Of a stretch of DNA of 64,000 nt, positions 1 through 12,700 are shown piece by piece. The notes beneath the pieces are model-generated. The model saw only the letters and a program-made list of their open reading frames with translations, searched no databases and was not told where the DNA came from. A program made the translations under genes and the position numbers. The DNA comes from Aedes albopictus (taxonomy: Eukaryota; Arthropoda; Insecta; Diptera; Culicidae). How positions within the stretch are numbered: position 1 is the first letter of the stretch; each line of letters begins with the position of its first letter. The stretch covers positions 273,277,694 to 273,341,693 of the forward strand of contig NC_085138.1 of NCBI RefSeq assembly GCF_035046485.1, written 5' to 3'.

Positions 1-471
1 TTTCGTAAGATAGTGAAAGACTTCCTTTAATATGTCGATTATTTAATTGAAAAGGGCATTTGTAGTTGTGTAAACCATGCTAATTGCATTCGAATGTCGT
101 TTATGTAGTGTTCCAATGCTTATTGCGAATTAGATTTGTGAAAATCCCCTGAAAATAATATTGACCAGCTAGATTGGCCAAACGCCCCTTAGTGCGGCGT
201 GGTTAGGACCACTAGGGAAACTAGCTAAGCGCCAGCAAGCTAACGTGATGGACTCTCCAAAGCGAATAATCGATGTTCGTTGATGCAGGCTACGCAGCTT
301 AACATGAGGGTGCGATGTGCACTAGCCCTTCTTGAGTAGACCTGGCTTTTACTTTTTTTTATAGAAGACGGCCTTACCCTCACACTACCTCGATCTTCCA
401 GTTTGGGTTCTGTTGAACAGATTTTGCCCCCATGGTTGCGAAGAAAAAAAAAAACTAGCAGGCAGTTCTTA
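1..471. other. No gene seen; flank of LINE fragment
   Basis: AT-rich at the left, with stops in all frames. From about 180 to 440 the composition is more even, which suggests old LINE-derived sequence lying 3' of the fragment at 472-775, but I cannot match it to anything else in the window. Confidence 0.3.
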
Positions 472-775
472 CTATTCCCATATCTTCATTATAATACGGC
501 GTAGGAGTTGATACAACTGCTCACAATCGTGCTTGAAAAAATCGACCGGGAGTTCGGCTTTCCCAGCAGCCTTGATGTTCTTCAGTCCACTAATGGCTGT
601 ATTGACCTCGTCTAGCATTAGAGGTTCCTCGAAGTGCTCTCTCCAGCTAACAGCCACCATTTTTGAGGCGAAGAAGGCGTTGTTTTTTTCCGCACGCTTT
701 TGACAGGTTCGTAAAACCTCCGCATATCATTCTGTTCCATATTCTCTTGCGATAATCTTCCGTATTCTCATTTTC
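472..775 (-). pseudogene. RTE-type LINE fragment (linker to RT start)
   Basis: The minus strand at 660-472 reads LDEVNTAISGLKNIKAAGK and later IIMKIWE. This matches residues about 486-532 of the RTE ORFs elsewhere in the window (LDEVKKVLKELKNSKAAGK ... IIIKIWE). A little upstream, around 665-745, a second frame reads NDMRRFYEPVK, matching NDMRRFYATVN of the intact copies. About 30 residues between the two blocks are missing and the frame is shifted. It is an old, non-functional piece of reverse-transcriptase ORF, more diverged than the two full copies. Confidence 0.65.
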
Positions 776-2736
776 CTCATCTGATTTATAACATACCATC
801 AACATTCGCCATATGTAATATTTTTTCGCACTCCAAACTCCGTATTGACATCACTATGCAATAGCCAAACAAATGTTTTCGTAGCAAAGTGCACACAATA
901 AAACGACTGAAAGCATTTTTATTGCCCCCCTCTACAGAATATTAGAACGATGCTCAACAACAATTTCGGTACCGAGTTTCGTTTGAAATTTGCGCCGCAC
1001 GATGGGCAAAGCATTGAAACAAACAGAGACAAACAAAAACTGCACTTAGCAAACCTACAAATTATAACTTTTGCAACGGCCTTACCGCAGAAGAATGGTA
1101 AAAAAAAAATGCCGGCCAGACAACGTCCGACCATCGATCAATCCGGGGCTGATGACCTCCCGGAAGCTGAAAATTTGTCCGACATATTGGTCAACAAATC
1201 CACTCTGTCACACGTTTTTGGATTGGGCACAAACACAGAATACCTACACAAAGCCACACCACATCCGTAGGCCCAAATCCCGAGCCCGGAATTAATTCAA
1301 TAAATTATAATCTGATTCGTCGTGCTCCATACGATTACTGGGGCTTGGTGTTATTATATTTCGATTTAATTTTTATCTGCCGTGCGTTTTGTTTTGTCAG
1401 TGCCACCGTTGGGGCTGCCAAAACAGGATGATGGGCGAGCGAGCGCTCTGGCGTTCGGGGACTTGCTCGGGGCTCCCTGAGGCAGCAACAACTTTGCACA
1501 TTGGGACAGATTGTGTTTAAAGCAAACCAACAATAATGCTTGCAATTTATTTTTATCGCTCTCCCAAGCGAGTTCGAGTTGAGGATCAATGAATTGTCGT
1601 GTTTCGATTTTTGTCGTTTTTTGCTGATTTCTAGCGAGATAGCACTGCTTTTAGAATCGGCTTCCATCGTTGTCAGGAGTACGACGAGCTGTTCAATTCT
1701 TCACGGTAATTCCAGACGACAGTAAAGTTCAGATTTTTATGAACAGAACCATAACTCTCAGGATATGCGCTAAGCGCTGAGATACGGATCCATGGTCAAT
1801 GCTAATTCTATCCGATGAAACCTATATGGACTGATCGGATTATTTATTAAATTACTATTTATTTAGCGAATTTTTGACGTTATTCGATTGTTTATACAAA
1901 ACCTGCTAAAATTGATACAATAATGAAAGAAAGAAGAAGAAAAATCTTGATGATTAGGCTCAGTGTATAACTGGTACTGGCTAAAGTACCTCAAATTCGC
2001 CATAGTTGATTTTCAACCTTTAATGATGCAAATCAAGAAGAAAAAAATCGTGAACAATAGATTACGATGACAAAAGATGCCTGCAATCATTCAAACTTCA
2101 CAATTTGCTCAAATTGTGATAGAAATAATTCATTTTCCTTGACTTTTCCGCTTCCTTGCACCCTATTTCGCCATAGTGTACCAGTTATGGGTAATCCCAT
2201 AAGGAATGCATGTAAATAGTGCGAAGTGGAACCCAAATTAACGATTATGTCCATAACTGGCACAGGGTTCCTATCATTGACACACGCCGTAATAAATACT
2301 AAAAGTAGTTTTGGCTCGGTTTCTATATTTTTCCTGTAAAGTATGAAAACTTATCTATCATTAGACATATCGATGACATTCGCCGGTCTTTTTCTCATTT
2401 GTAGAAATAGTTTTGCTTAGGTAGTGCAATAACTGGTACAGGCACCCTAGTTGTTTGAACATTTTGTGACCCAACCCAAAAAGAGTTAGAATTTCCAGTG
2501 CAACGTGTTGTATTGAGACGTATTGTAAGTGCAGTATTGTGAGGATTAGTACTGCTTCATTCGAAGTAACTTTTTTGCAAACGAAAAGTAAATGACTTCT
2601 TCTCAAGTTAAAGTCTGTATCTGAAATAATTTGGACAGGAAAACACATCAGCAACTTCACAAAGGATGTCCTATAGCTAGAGATATGTTTATTTCGAATG
2701 TGAAATTACTTACAAATCGGTGTTGTCTTTTATCTT
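776..2736. other. Unassigned, no recognised gene
   Basis: AT-rich sequence. One plus-strand open frame (ATG at about 951, stop near 1270, 106 codons) has no recognisable domain or signal peptide. The motif ATAACTGG followed by T/C-AC recurs around 1966, 2183 (reverse), 2258 and 2428, which suggests a decayed repeat or MITE, but I cannot define termini. GC-richer sequence at 1380-1500 is unassigned. Confidence 0.3.
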
Positions 2737-5612
2737 TTAACGCTGAGATAGCACAACGGGAGTTATTAAAATTTGTACAACAACAACTGCTGACAAAATC
2801 AACAATAGTACGCCAGAATACTCGGTTTGTGGCTGCCGCTCTCCATCCTCGGTCACGCCCAATGTTCGCCATGTGAAGCGCACCCATAAAGCTCTCTGCG
2901 ATCCACGCCTTCTTGTATTAATCGGATCAGTAGGGTTGTTGTCCGACATTCTTGCAAAATGCCTTGTCAACCGTCTGCTTCCGCCTTTGACCACCTTCAG
3001 GATCCTTCTCCGCCGCACACCGCAGAAGATCATCCTTAGCGCGCGTGGCTCGAAAACTCCGAGTACTTGCAGGTCATCATCGAGCATGGTCTATGTCTTG
3101 CGTTCGCAGATGACCATCGTTCTTATTAGCTTCTTTTCATGGTGCATTTGGTACGGGGGTGAATCTTTATATAGCGCAGCCTCTTCTGGAGCCCGTAGTA
3201 GTCACGACTTCCACTGATGATGCGCCTTCGAATTTCACGACTCACGTTGTTGTCAGTAAGGATCCGAGGTACCTAGATGAATTCCTCCACCACCTCGAAT
3301 GTATCCCCGTCTATCGTAACATTACTACCCAGACGGATCCGGTCGTTTCCGGTTCCGCCTACCAGCATGTACTTTGTTTTTAAGGCATTCACAACCAGGC
3401 CGACCTGTGCGTATCAGGCGAGTGTATAGTTCTGCCATGTCGCCCGCAAATCACTTGTGACCGCATTTTGTGAAAATTGTTCACCGGCTCGTCGCATTAC
3501 CTACATCTTCCAGAGCGATGTTGAAGAGTAGGCATGAGAGTCCATCACTTTGTCGCAGTCCCCGGCGAGATTCTAATGAACTTCATTGTTCACGAAACCC
3601 TTACGCAGTTTTGCACACCGTCCATCGTTTCTTTAATCAGTTCTAGTCAGTGCAGGAAAGCTGTTCTCGCCCATGATTTTCCATAGCTCTGTGCGGTCGA
3701 TACTGTCGTGTGCCGCCTTGAAGTCGATGAACAGGTGGTGCGTTGGGACCTGGTATTCACGACATTTCTGTAGGATTTGCCGTACGGTGAAGATCTGGTT
3801 CGTTGTCGACCGGCCGTCGATTAAACCGGCTTAGTAACTTCCCACGAACTCATTTACTTTAAGTGAAAACCGACGGAAGATAATCTGGGATAGCACTTTG
3901 TGAATTTCTCCGGTAAAAAACTTAACGGTTGAGATTTCGGTAAAATATTACCGAAGTCGGTGATTTTTGCTAAGTGTGATAGGCGGCATTTGAATTGGTG
4001 ATCGCTCGAAAGTTCCCACACATTGACTTGTCACCTTTCTTGTGGATTATTCCTTCCTTCCACTCCTCCGGTAGCTGATCGGTTTCCCAGGCCAGATCTT
4101 CACTACTAACCGGTGCAGACAGGTGGCCAACTTTTCCGGGCCCATCTTGATGAGTTCTGCTGCGATACCGTCCTTACCAGCCGCTTTGTTGTTTTTGAGC
4201 AGGTGGTTGGCATCCTTAACTTCCCTCAGCATGGGAGTTGGTTCGCTCCCGGCCTCTGCTGCACCAACATAGTCATTTCCTCCGCTGCCTTGGTCCTCCG
4301 TGCCTACATTCTCTTCGCCATTCATGTGCTCGTCGAAGTGCTGCTTCCACCTTTCGATCACCTCACGTCCGTCCGTCAGGAGGCTTCCGTCCTTATCCCT
4401 GCAGATTTCGGCTTGCGGCACGAAGCCTTTGCGGGATGCGTTGAGCTTCTTGTAGAACTTACGTGTTTCTTGTGATCGTCACAGCAGTTCCATTTTCTCG
4501 CACTCCGCTTCTTCCAGGAAAAGACGGGTCTGCTGCTTCCGCTTCTGCCTGTATCGCTCCACAATCTGTTGGGTTCCATGCTGCAGCATTACCGCCCGCG
4601 CTGCGTCCTTCTTCTCTAGAACCACTATGCACTCCTCGTCGAACCAATCGTTTCGTCGACTCCGTTCTACGTACCCAATAGTGCTCTCGGCTGCGTTGTT
4701 GATGGCTGCTGACTGTGGCGCAGCAGTGCTCTAGAGGGGCCACATCGAGCACACCCTCGTCTGGCAACGCTACCTCGAGATTCGGGCGTATGCGGTGGCG
4801 ACCGGGGCGGCCGCCGGTACTGTACATTGTTAATAATGGAGAGTTTTGGGCGCAGTTTATCCATCACCAGGTAGTGATTAGAGTCGATATTGGCGCCACG
4901 ATAGGTCCCGACGTCGAAAATATCGGAGAAGTGCTGTCCATCAATCAGAACGTGGTCGATTTGCGATTCCGATTGTTGTGGTGATCTCCAGGTGTAACGA
5001 TACGGGAGGCTGTGCTGGAAGAAGGTGCTAAGAATGGCCATGTTCTTGGAGGCGGCAAAATCGATTAGGCGTAGGCCATTTTCTCGTTGACGTCGTGGTT
5101 TGGGCCGCAGTCGTACTTGCGTTGGAGCTGCGCGTTAAATGCATCTTTGTCATCATCAGTGCTTCCGGAGTGAGGGCTGTGCACGTTTATTCTGCTAATG
5201 TTGAAGAATCGGCCCTTGATTCTTAACCTGCGCATTCTTTCGTCGATCGGCCATCCCTCTGCATGTCGCGCATCACTATAAAAGCTGTTCCCAGCTCACG
5301 TGTATTGCCGCAACTCTGGTAGATGGTATGATTACCTCTAAACGTTCGCACCATAGATCCTGTCCAACACACCTCCTGCAGCGCTACGATTACGAACCCG
5401 CGGTCCTTCAGTATTTATATCGGCGAGTATGCGGGTGCTTCCGATGAAGTTGAGAGATCTGCAGTCCCACGTACCGAGCTTCCGATCACAAGTCCCTTTT
5501 CGTCGCTGTGGTCGTCGCCATTGGTATCGGTTCGCATTCTTCTCTTGTTGATTTTTTCGGTGCTTGTCGTTTTATGGCTGGCTCGCAGGGCCTGACACCA
5601 ACCCATTAACAC
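2737..5612 (-). mobile_element. Degraded RTE-type LINE, family B copy 1
   Basis: Read on the minus strand this is a near full-length but broken endonuclease-RT element. The 5' end at about 5600-5300 matches the plus-strand copy at 63140-63630. 5041-4667 carries the endonuclease C-terminus (SQIDHVLIDGQHFSDIFDV, SNHYLV). 4421-4047 carries the linker and RT start (RWKQHFDEHMNGE, LLKNNKAAGKDGIAAELI). 3850-3100 is the RT core in several frames. 3087-2830 is the C-terminus (RRRGSQRALW). Frameshifts, stops and deletions interrupt every domain. An extra ~75 bp near 3905-3985 resembles the ends of the MITE at 53813-54033. The family is distinct from the two intact RTE copies. Confidence 0.8.
4047..4421 (-). 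pseudogene. Family B LINE ORF piece (linker/RT N-term)
   Basis: A 124-codon open stretch with the RTE-typical order: DKDGSLLTDGREVIERWKQH, an acidic spacer, then NNKAAGKDGIAAELIKMGPE and a KIW motif. It is the longest surviving block of the family B ORF at this site. It runs into frameshifts on both sides and lacks catalytic RT residues, so it is dead. Confidence 0.7.
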
Positions 5613-5789
5613 AGAGAACTGGGCTTACCCTCCCAGAAGCCAAGGGTTTTGCATTGGTATTTCCACCAACTACAGGTCTAAATAGCTAGGCTCAAGCGCC
5701 AGTCTTCGCCGGTGGTGTTTTAATGGGTGCCCAGGAGATAATACTTTATCTGAGCTTCCACTCCCAGAGGACCACCGGTCTTATCAGCT
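5613..5789. other. Junction between two family B LINE copies
   Basis: Between the 5' end of copy 1 (about 5612) and the first sequence alignable to copy 2 (about 5790). It is probably 5' untranslated sequence of copy 1 or 3' sequence of copy 2. No ORF or clean target duplication is visible. Confidence 0.3.
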
Positions 5790-7640
5790 TTTTGTACATG
5801 GTGCATTTGGCAAGGAGGTCTTTTTAGACCGCAACTTCTTCTGGAACCTGTAGTAGGCAGTACATCCACTGACTATGCCGTCAGTAAGGATCCGAGGTAG
5901 TCAAATTCCTCCTCCACCTCAGAGGTATCCCCGTCTACACCTAGACGGATCTAGTCTTGTTTGGTTCAGCCCGCCTACCAGCATGCATGTAGGGTAATTG
6001 TTCCCTTCGTTGTGGTAGTACCTAATGTTGCGGTAGTGGCAATTGAGCACTTTTTTGACTGAAATGTTACCAAAAGGCATTTTTAATAGATGTATTATGC
6101 TTAAATTATGAGATTGCGCCATTTGTGTGCTTAAGATTTGCCCAAAAACCTATTTTAAAAAAATATTTTCCATAAATTTTTTGCTGCCGTGTTCCTACTG
6201 TTGCGGAAGTGTTCCTAATGTTGCGGTATCCCATATAATTTCAATGGGATACCGCAACAATAGGAACCAAAATTAAATTTTACCTCCATAATAGGAACAG
6301 TGTGCCTAATGTTGTGGTAAGCGATTTGTGATCGAAAACAGAGAGAAACGATGGTTTTTATATTTTTCCAAGCAAATTTGGATAGAAAACTACCAACTAA
6401 CGTTTTGCAACCCTTCATTAGATGGTACGATCATTGTTTTTAAAATGAATTTACCTTAATACCACAACGATGGGCACACTTACCCTACATTGTTTTCAAA
6501 GCATTTACAAGTCCGATCTTTGCACGTTTCAGATGTTCTAGCAATAATAACCACGTCCACACAAATTGACCATATTTCGTAAAAATAGAACCCCGGCTGT
6601 TGAGCCCTGCTCGTCACATTACACCTTCCAGGGCGATGTTGAAAAGTAGACATGAGAGTCCGTCACCTTGTCGCAGTCCTCGGCGAGATTCGAATGAACT
6701 AAACAGTTCGCCCAAAACCCTTACGCAATGTTCCACACCGTTCATAGCTGCTTCGATCAGTCTGGCCAGCTTCCCAGGAAAACCGTTTTCGTCCATGATT
6801 TTCCATTGCTCTGTGTGGTCGATACTGTAGTACTGTATGTCGCCTTGAAGTCAATTAACAGGTTATGCGTTGGTACCACGGCGTTTCTGGAGGGTTTGCC
6901 GTACGGTGAAGATGTGGTTCATTGTTGAACGGCCGTCGATGAAGTCGGTTGGATAACTTCCCATGAACTCATTCGTTTTAGATGACAAACGGCGGCAGAT
7001 GATCTGGAACAGAACTTTGTAGACAGCGTTGGAAATTGTGACCGCTCACCATTCAGGATCACATCGAAGTGCTGTTCTCACCTTTCGATTTCTATTTCTT
7101 CACAATCCGCTTCTTGCAAGCGGCAACTTTTTCTCCTGAAAGAGGCGGGTTTGCTGTTTTCGCTTCGGTTTGTAACGCTCCACGTTCTACCGGGCTCATT
7201 GCTGCAGCATTACCGTCCGTGCTGCGTTTTCCTCCTCCAAAATCGCCTGGCACTCATCGTCGACTCATACTTTCGATCGATTTCTTTCCACGTGCACGAT
7301 AGAATTATCGACTGCGCCGAGGATAGCTGCTTTTACTGTATTTCAGCAGTTCTCTAGAGGAGCCACATCGAGCTTGGCCTCGTCTGGCAACGCGGGCTCG
7401 AGATCCTGCGCATATGCTGAGGTGTCATCTGGATGATTTAGTAGCTCTAACCGTGGCGGTCGTCGATACCCTACATTGTCAATAACGATGACGAAAGTTT
7501 TGGGCGCAGTTTGACCATCACCAGGTATAGTGATCGGAGTCAATGTTGGCGCCACGGTAGGTCACGTCACGTCTATAATGTCGGAGAAGTGCGCCCGTCA
7601 ATCAGAACTTGTTCGTTCTATGCTGATTTTGATGTCTTGG
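5790..7640 (-). mobile_element. Degraded RTE-type LINE, family B copy 2
   Basis: A second minus-strand family B copy, alignable by eye to copy 1. 5790-5989 corresponds to 3130-3375, 6488-7030 to 3380-3900, and 7060-7640 to 4335-4970. It is interrupted by the MITE at 5992-6485. It lacks the segment equivalent to about 3990-4335 of copy 1 and is 5'-truncated near 7640. No long open frame survives. Short pieces at 6796-6614 still show the RT-like stretch SRRGLRQGDGLSCLLFNIAL. Confidence 0.75.
5992..6485. mobile_element. MITE with TA target duplication inside LINE
   Basis: Terminal inverted repeats of about 26 bp begin GGGTAATTGTTCCCTTCGTT on the left. The right end read in reverse begins GGGTAAGTGTGCCCATCGTT. 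The element is flanked by TA at 5990-5991 and 6486-6487. Removing it, with a small CATG duplication, restores alignment with the empty site in the other LINE copy (around 3370). The interior repeats a motif like CCTAATGTTGCGGTA several times in both orientations, with a local palindrome near 6210-6270. It has no ORF. TA duplication suggests a Tc1/mariner-type mobiliser, which is inference. Confidence 0.85.
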
Positions 7641-8017
7641 CTTGAACAGCGCGCTCGGTTGGAAACTTTTATTGATATAGGGTTAGTATATGAATGTTGC
7701 AATAATTGTTGCATGTATGTGCGTGCCGAGTATTCACGCCGTATCCTCTACAAACAATCCGCTCGGCTGTTTGGGCGACAGTGACGACACTGTCAGATGT
7801 GTACAACATCGTTTGCGATCTACATCACGCCCGTTTTGCCACCTTTTTGCATCTGGTCATCGATTAGCAATGCACAGTTCAATTGTAAGCGATTAGAATA
7901 CAATTGATAAGTTGTGACGAGCACACGTGAGGTCAAAATTTGCAACATTGGGCTTTAGTGTTCGTTCCGTCTGTGCCACCTCTTCGTTTGGACTTGTCCT
8001 TGTGCTAACATCGATTC
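7641..8017. other. Unassigned spacer
   Basis: Between two LINE fragments. Short open frames only, no recognisable motif. Confidence 0.3.
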
Positions 8018-8130
8018 CTGAAACTGCGTCCAAAACATTCCATCATAAACAATGTACGGCACCGACAGCGCTTGCCTCGGCGTTTCTGGATGAGGGTGTG
8101 CTCGATGTGGCCCTCTTGAGGACTACATGA
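8018..8130 (+). mobile_element. Short LINE family B fragment, plus strand
   Basis: Matches the reverse complement of about 4725-4870 of family B copy 1: an AACAATGTAC block, then GAGGGTGTGCTCGATGTGGC and a CTCTTGAGG tail. Its orientation is opposite to the two larger copies nearby, so it is an independent insertion or an inverted remnant. Confidence 0.6.
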
Positions 8131-9777
8131 ACGAAATTATTGCATTAGTTCGACGAGCACTTGCATGCATTCTTTGGTTGAAACACTCATACAAAATATT
8201 AAAGCACCGATGAACACTTTGTCGTTTTCTTCAAATTTTGAATTTTGTTGTTTTCTGAGAGTAGAAGCTTAATCAAGACGTAATCATATATTTGTGTCGC
8301 CCTACATGAATAGATACTTTCACACAACATTAAACCTTTCTGCTTGCAACATAAAGTGAATATCAGCAAGCATTGTTGGAAAAACTATCCTCGGGCTTAC
8401 CATGTCATCACACCTCACCTCACTTTATTTAAATGTAGGCTTCCAGCATATCTTTCTAAAACTGGTATCCCCACTGGCATACCCATTCTCAGGGTGAGAT
8501 GGTGCCTATTTTCTTGTTTCCAACAGTTGTCTCCCCCCCCTCCCTCACTCCAAAATCCACAACCCTTCCATTATAATCACTTGGCTCTGAGTAATCAGTT
8601 TATAAGTACATTTTGTAACCACTGTGCCATTCTCTGTGGGAGCCTTCTAGACAGTTTACCCCATAAATGGGATCACATCAAGCTTCACTTCACATCGATG
8701 TCCTTTCCAGAGCACTTTGGATAAATATCCCCCTTCATAATCATCATCATTTCGCCCTGCTGCAATGTCCTTTTGGATCTGAGCCCCCGCTTCTCTTGAC
8801 CATAGACCGACCGACAACAGCCAGCAATGAACGATGGAGAAATAGGAGATGCTCATTCGATGGCATAAAGACGATGGGTTCGTTTTCTTGAGACATTTTC
8901 CTTTTTTGCCTAACCAATCGTTACCCAAGCGGCAAGGATTTGTCGAACGGGCAAAGCTTACCCGGACTGGGAATGTGATGGTGTCTGTCGACCAAGTATC
9001 ACTATCAGCCAAGCCAAGCCAAGCCAGTATTAAGTTATAGTTAGAGGAAAGTTTCCTCCTAGCACCTTCCCGATTATGACGCACCCTCGAACGACGGCAG
9101 TCGTCTGGCTCATAACGAACAGAGGAACCCATTAACACAATTTCATTAAATTGAAAGTGATATTAAATTTCTATCAAGTTTAAGTCCTAAGATGATGCCT
9201 TTTTCTCGGGATACTTGAGTAAACTGGAGCGCACCAACAACAGCTCAGCAGCTTCCGTTTCATGCACTATGGAATGCAGGAACGGCGATACTACTACCGT
9301 GCGGGGCAGGACAAAAGTGGAAGACCGCAAAATCCGATACATTTGCTATTGGAAGCTGGAAAAGAATGGTTTGTCGGAGACATTGTGACATCCTACCCAG
9401 CAATGGTGGGGTATTTTCCTCAAGAGAAGTCTTATCTTCTGAAAGAGGAAATGTTTTTCGTTATTTGCTGGACAAATCTGATGCGGTAATGTTCCTTTCA
9501 ATTATATGGTGCTGTTATAAATAAAGCCAATTTAATTGGTATTCTTCTTATAAAATAATCATTTGTATAGGCTCCACATACACACGCCCGTTGAGAACTG
9601 CTCTAAAGTGAGTAGAATTCTACTCACTTCATTACTCATCAGCCCAAAAGAGAATAAAGTGGATTTACTCACTTTTTTTTTTGAAAACTAGCGAAAGTGA
9701 GTGAACGTTAAATCAATATTCCTCGGGAAAGTTTTCTGAATTGTTATTCATTTTTAAATAATTTTTTTTTGTTTAGA
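8131..9777. other. Unassigned, weak mRNA-like features
   Basis: No recognised gene. 8700-9140 has balanced composition but no clear frame. A 75-codon plus-strand ORF at 9262-9489 (ATG start) has no domain I recognise; an AATAAA signal follows about 30 bp after its stop. A 24-bp perfect palindrome sits at 9606-9629, listed separately. Confidence 0.3.
9606..9629. repeat. 24-bp perfect palindrome
   Basis: Perfect dyad centred on GAATTC, with arms reading AAGTGAGTA outward. Related GTGAGT/ACTCAC words recur at about 9668-9675 and 9696-9702. It could be the fused ends of a small foldback or a dimeric binding site. No function can be assigned. Confidence 0.5.
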
Positions 9778-12700
9778 GAGACTTTACCCAGAGGGGGCAT
9801 TCGTCTCTATTGAACGTTTATTACCGAAAAATTATATTTACATAACAGCTTATTACTAAACGACTTATACGCTACTGAACATTTCAATATTTTTTAGGAA
9901 CCTTATTACTTTATCTTCCGCTTGCTTGTTATTGCACAAAATTTCGCTTAGTTGATTACTTATTCCTAATTCCTCCCTTTCGGCCTTATACCGCTGACAC
10001 GCAGCGAGTACATAGTGAACTGTTAATTTCTTGTTACATAAAGTGCACACTTCTGGTGGTTTTCTCTAAAAATATGCTTTTTTTGTGAAAAGTGCATGTC
10101 CCAGACGTAACCTAGTCAAAACTACCTGTTCTCTCTTATTCTCTCTATCTACGAATCTCGCAACATTATTTTTAACTATTCGCAAAGTTTTCCTTGGGCT
10201 TTGGCTCCATCAAAGTTGATGCTTTTTCAATATTTCCTTCTGAATCCATCTGGTGATGTCCTGACATGGAACTTCTTCGAGAGGTGTTGGATGATTCCTT
10301 CCACAATGTGCTGCGTCGTCGGCTGTTTCGTTACCCGGTATGCCCGAATGCCCGGGAATCCAGCAGAAATGCACATTTTTATCCGCGATGTCCGCTTCGA
10401 TCCGTTGAATGTAGCAGTTTTTTGAGTTTCCTGATTCCAAAGCAGACAAACAGCTGGCTGAGTCGCTTAAAATTACAGATCTATTGTTGACTTGTTGAAC
10501 TGCTTCGGAGAGGGCTTTAGCTTCAGCTGTAAACACAGAACACTGTTTTGCCAGACTGCCTTCCATTCTGGTATTCGGTCCTATTATACCATACCCCACT
10601 TTTCCTTCAGCAAGGGATCCATCAGTATACCAAAGTTCAAAATCGTGATATATTTCTTCTATTGTACGCCTGTACACATCGAGTGCAAGATGCGGGGCCT
10701 GCCCAGCTTTGACTTTTGCTTTTATTGACCAATCGATGCGCGGGCTTCGTTGATTCCACGCTCTTGGAAGCGTGGTTACAAGTTTGCATAACTTTGGCAA
10801 TTCCAGACCCGTTATACTTCGGAATGCACTACAGGCTTTAGCCCAAATATGGTTAGACTCCGCTGCTGACTTTTCTAGTGAGACACATGCCTTTCTTACT
10901 AGAACAATTGTAGCCAGGTACTCGAAGGGTAGGCATCCGGCTTCTACCACTAGTGGAAGAATAGGCGTTGTTCGAAGTGCACTGGACGCTATCCTGATGA
11001 TCTGATTGTACGTTGGTGCAAGCTTTTCAATGTTTTCTTTCCGAAGGACCTCTAATCCATAGAAAAGTTTTGACGGTACAATAGCGCCCCCAATGTAAAG
11101 GAGAGTTTTGCGGTCTGCTCTCTTGGAAATTGCTTTCAAGAGATTCAGCCTGCTTCGGCAGTCCTCCTTCAATTGTTTGGTGTGCTGAATAAAGGTGCAT
11201 TTCCGATCAAAGATGACGCCGAGATTTCTAGTTGTTTTTGGTCTGGTTATTTCTTTTCCTTCCAGGAAAATTTTTGCTCCCTCTAGATGCCAATCGCGAT
11301 GTCTTTTCAATTTGCAACAATGCATGGTTGACGATTTCGACGGTGATAGTTGAAACCCGATCCTGGTAGCCGAATTTTCAATGTACTCCACAGCCTTTTG
11401 GAGTCTACGCCGCAGGTAACTGACGCGTTTTCCAGTGGAAACGATGACAATATCGTCCGCATAGAGAAAAATCTTAACATTTTTTGGAGCTTCTGAGAAC
11501 AACGAATTCATAGCCAATAGGAAAAGGGAGACAGAAAAAACCGAGCCTTGGGGTACACCGTTTTCTAGAACTGTTGATTTAGAAAGCACACCAGCAAAGT
11601 TAACCCTCGCCGTTCTATGTTGCAGGAAATTGTTGATGAACTGATTCATGTTAGTCCCCAGATCGCAGTCGATGACGGATTCCATGATGTGCCTGTGCCA
11701 TACTCGATCGTACGCCTTGCTGATGTCGAGGGCGACAATTTCACAGTGCTCTCCTCTTTGTGCTGCATTGGTGATGACTTCGTCGAGATCTGCTAGGTAG
11801 TAGTTGGTGCATTTTCCTTTACGGAACGCGTACTGTCTGTGGTTGAGAATTTCATTGCGTTCTAGGTGGTTCATCAAACGGCGATTCACCATACGCTCCA
11901 TTGTTTTGGCGACACAACTTGTCAGAGAAATCGGTCGAAACTTATTTGGCTCTGTCGGGTTACCAGATTTTGGGATTGGAATTATTATGCTTTCTCTTCA
12001 TATCGAGGGGATATTACCGCTCTGGCAAATACGATTGAACGCATCCAGTAGTACAATTTTACATTGATAAGGGAGGTGCTTCAGCATAGGATATCCAATA
12101 CTGTCAGCACCTACCGATGTTCCGTTCGCACTTTCTAGAGCACAAAAGAGTTCTTGAATAGAAAATTTATCGTCCATCGGGGAAGCGCCTTGTGATCTAA
12201 GTGGAAGGTCGATTTCTCCTTGTTCTTGCATGGTTCGAAGAAAGGCTTCTGGATATTCTGCCGTAGAGCAAGTGCTCGCAAAAAATTCTGCGAAGTGGTC
12301 CGCCATCACATGTGGATTGTTTTTGTGCTCTTCGTTGATGATCAGTCCTGGGAGTTTGGAACGTCGTTTTCCCGTCAGCTTGTTGAAGTTTTGCCAGAGG
12401 TGGGATGTGCTTGATTTAGCTGTAAAGATTTCTTGGAAATTTGCCCAGGAGCGTTGTTTTGCCTCATCAATAATCTTCCTTGCTTCGTGTTTTATGGTGT
12501 TGAATTGTTGTCTTGCTACCTCTTTACCCGGATCATCGTGTCTTAGTTTTCTGAGTTTCCTCAGTGCCTTTCTGCGCGCCTTTATCACTTCCCCGATCTC
12601 ACGATTCCACCATATTTGATTTTTCTTAGCTGGGAGACCATTCGTTCTCGGAATGGATTCGATAGCAGCTGCGAAGATTGCGTCAGTGATTTCCTCAATA

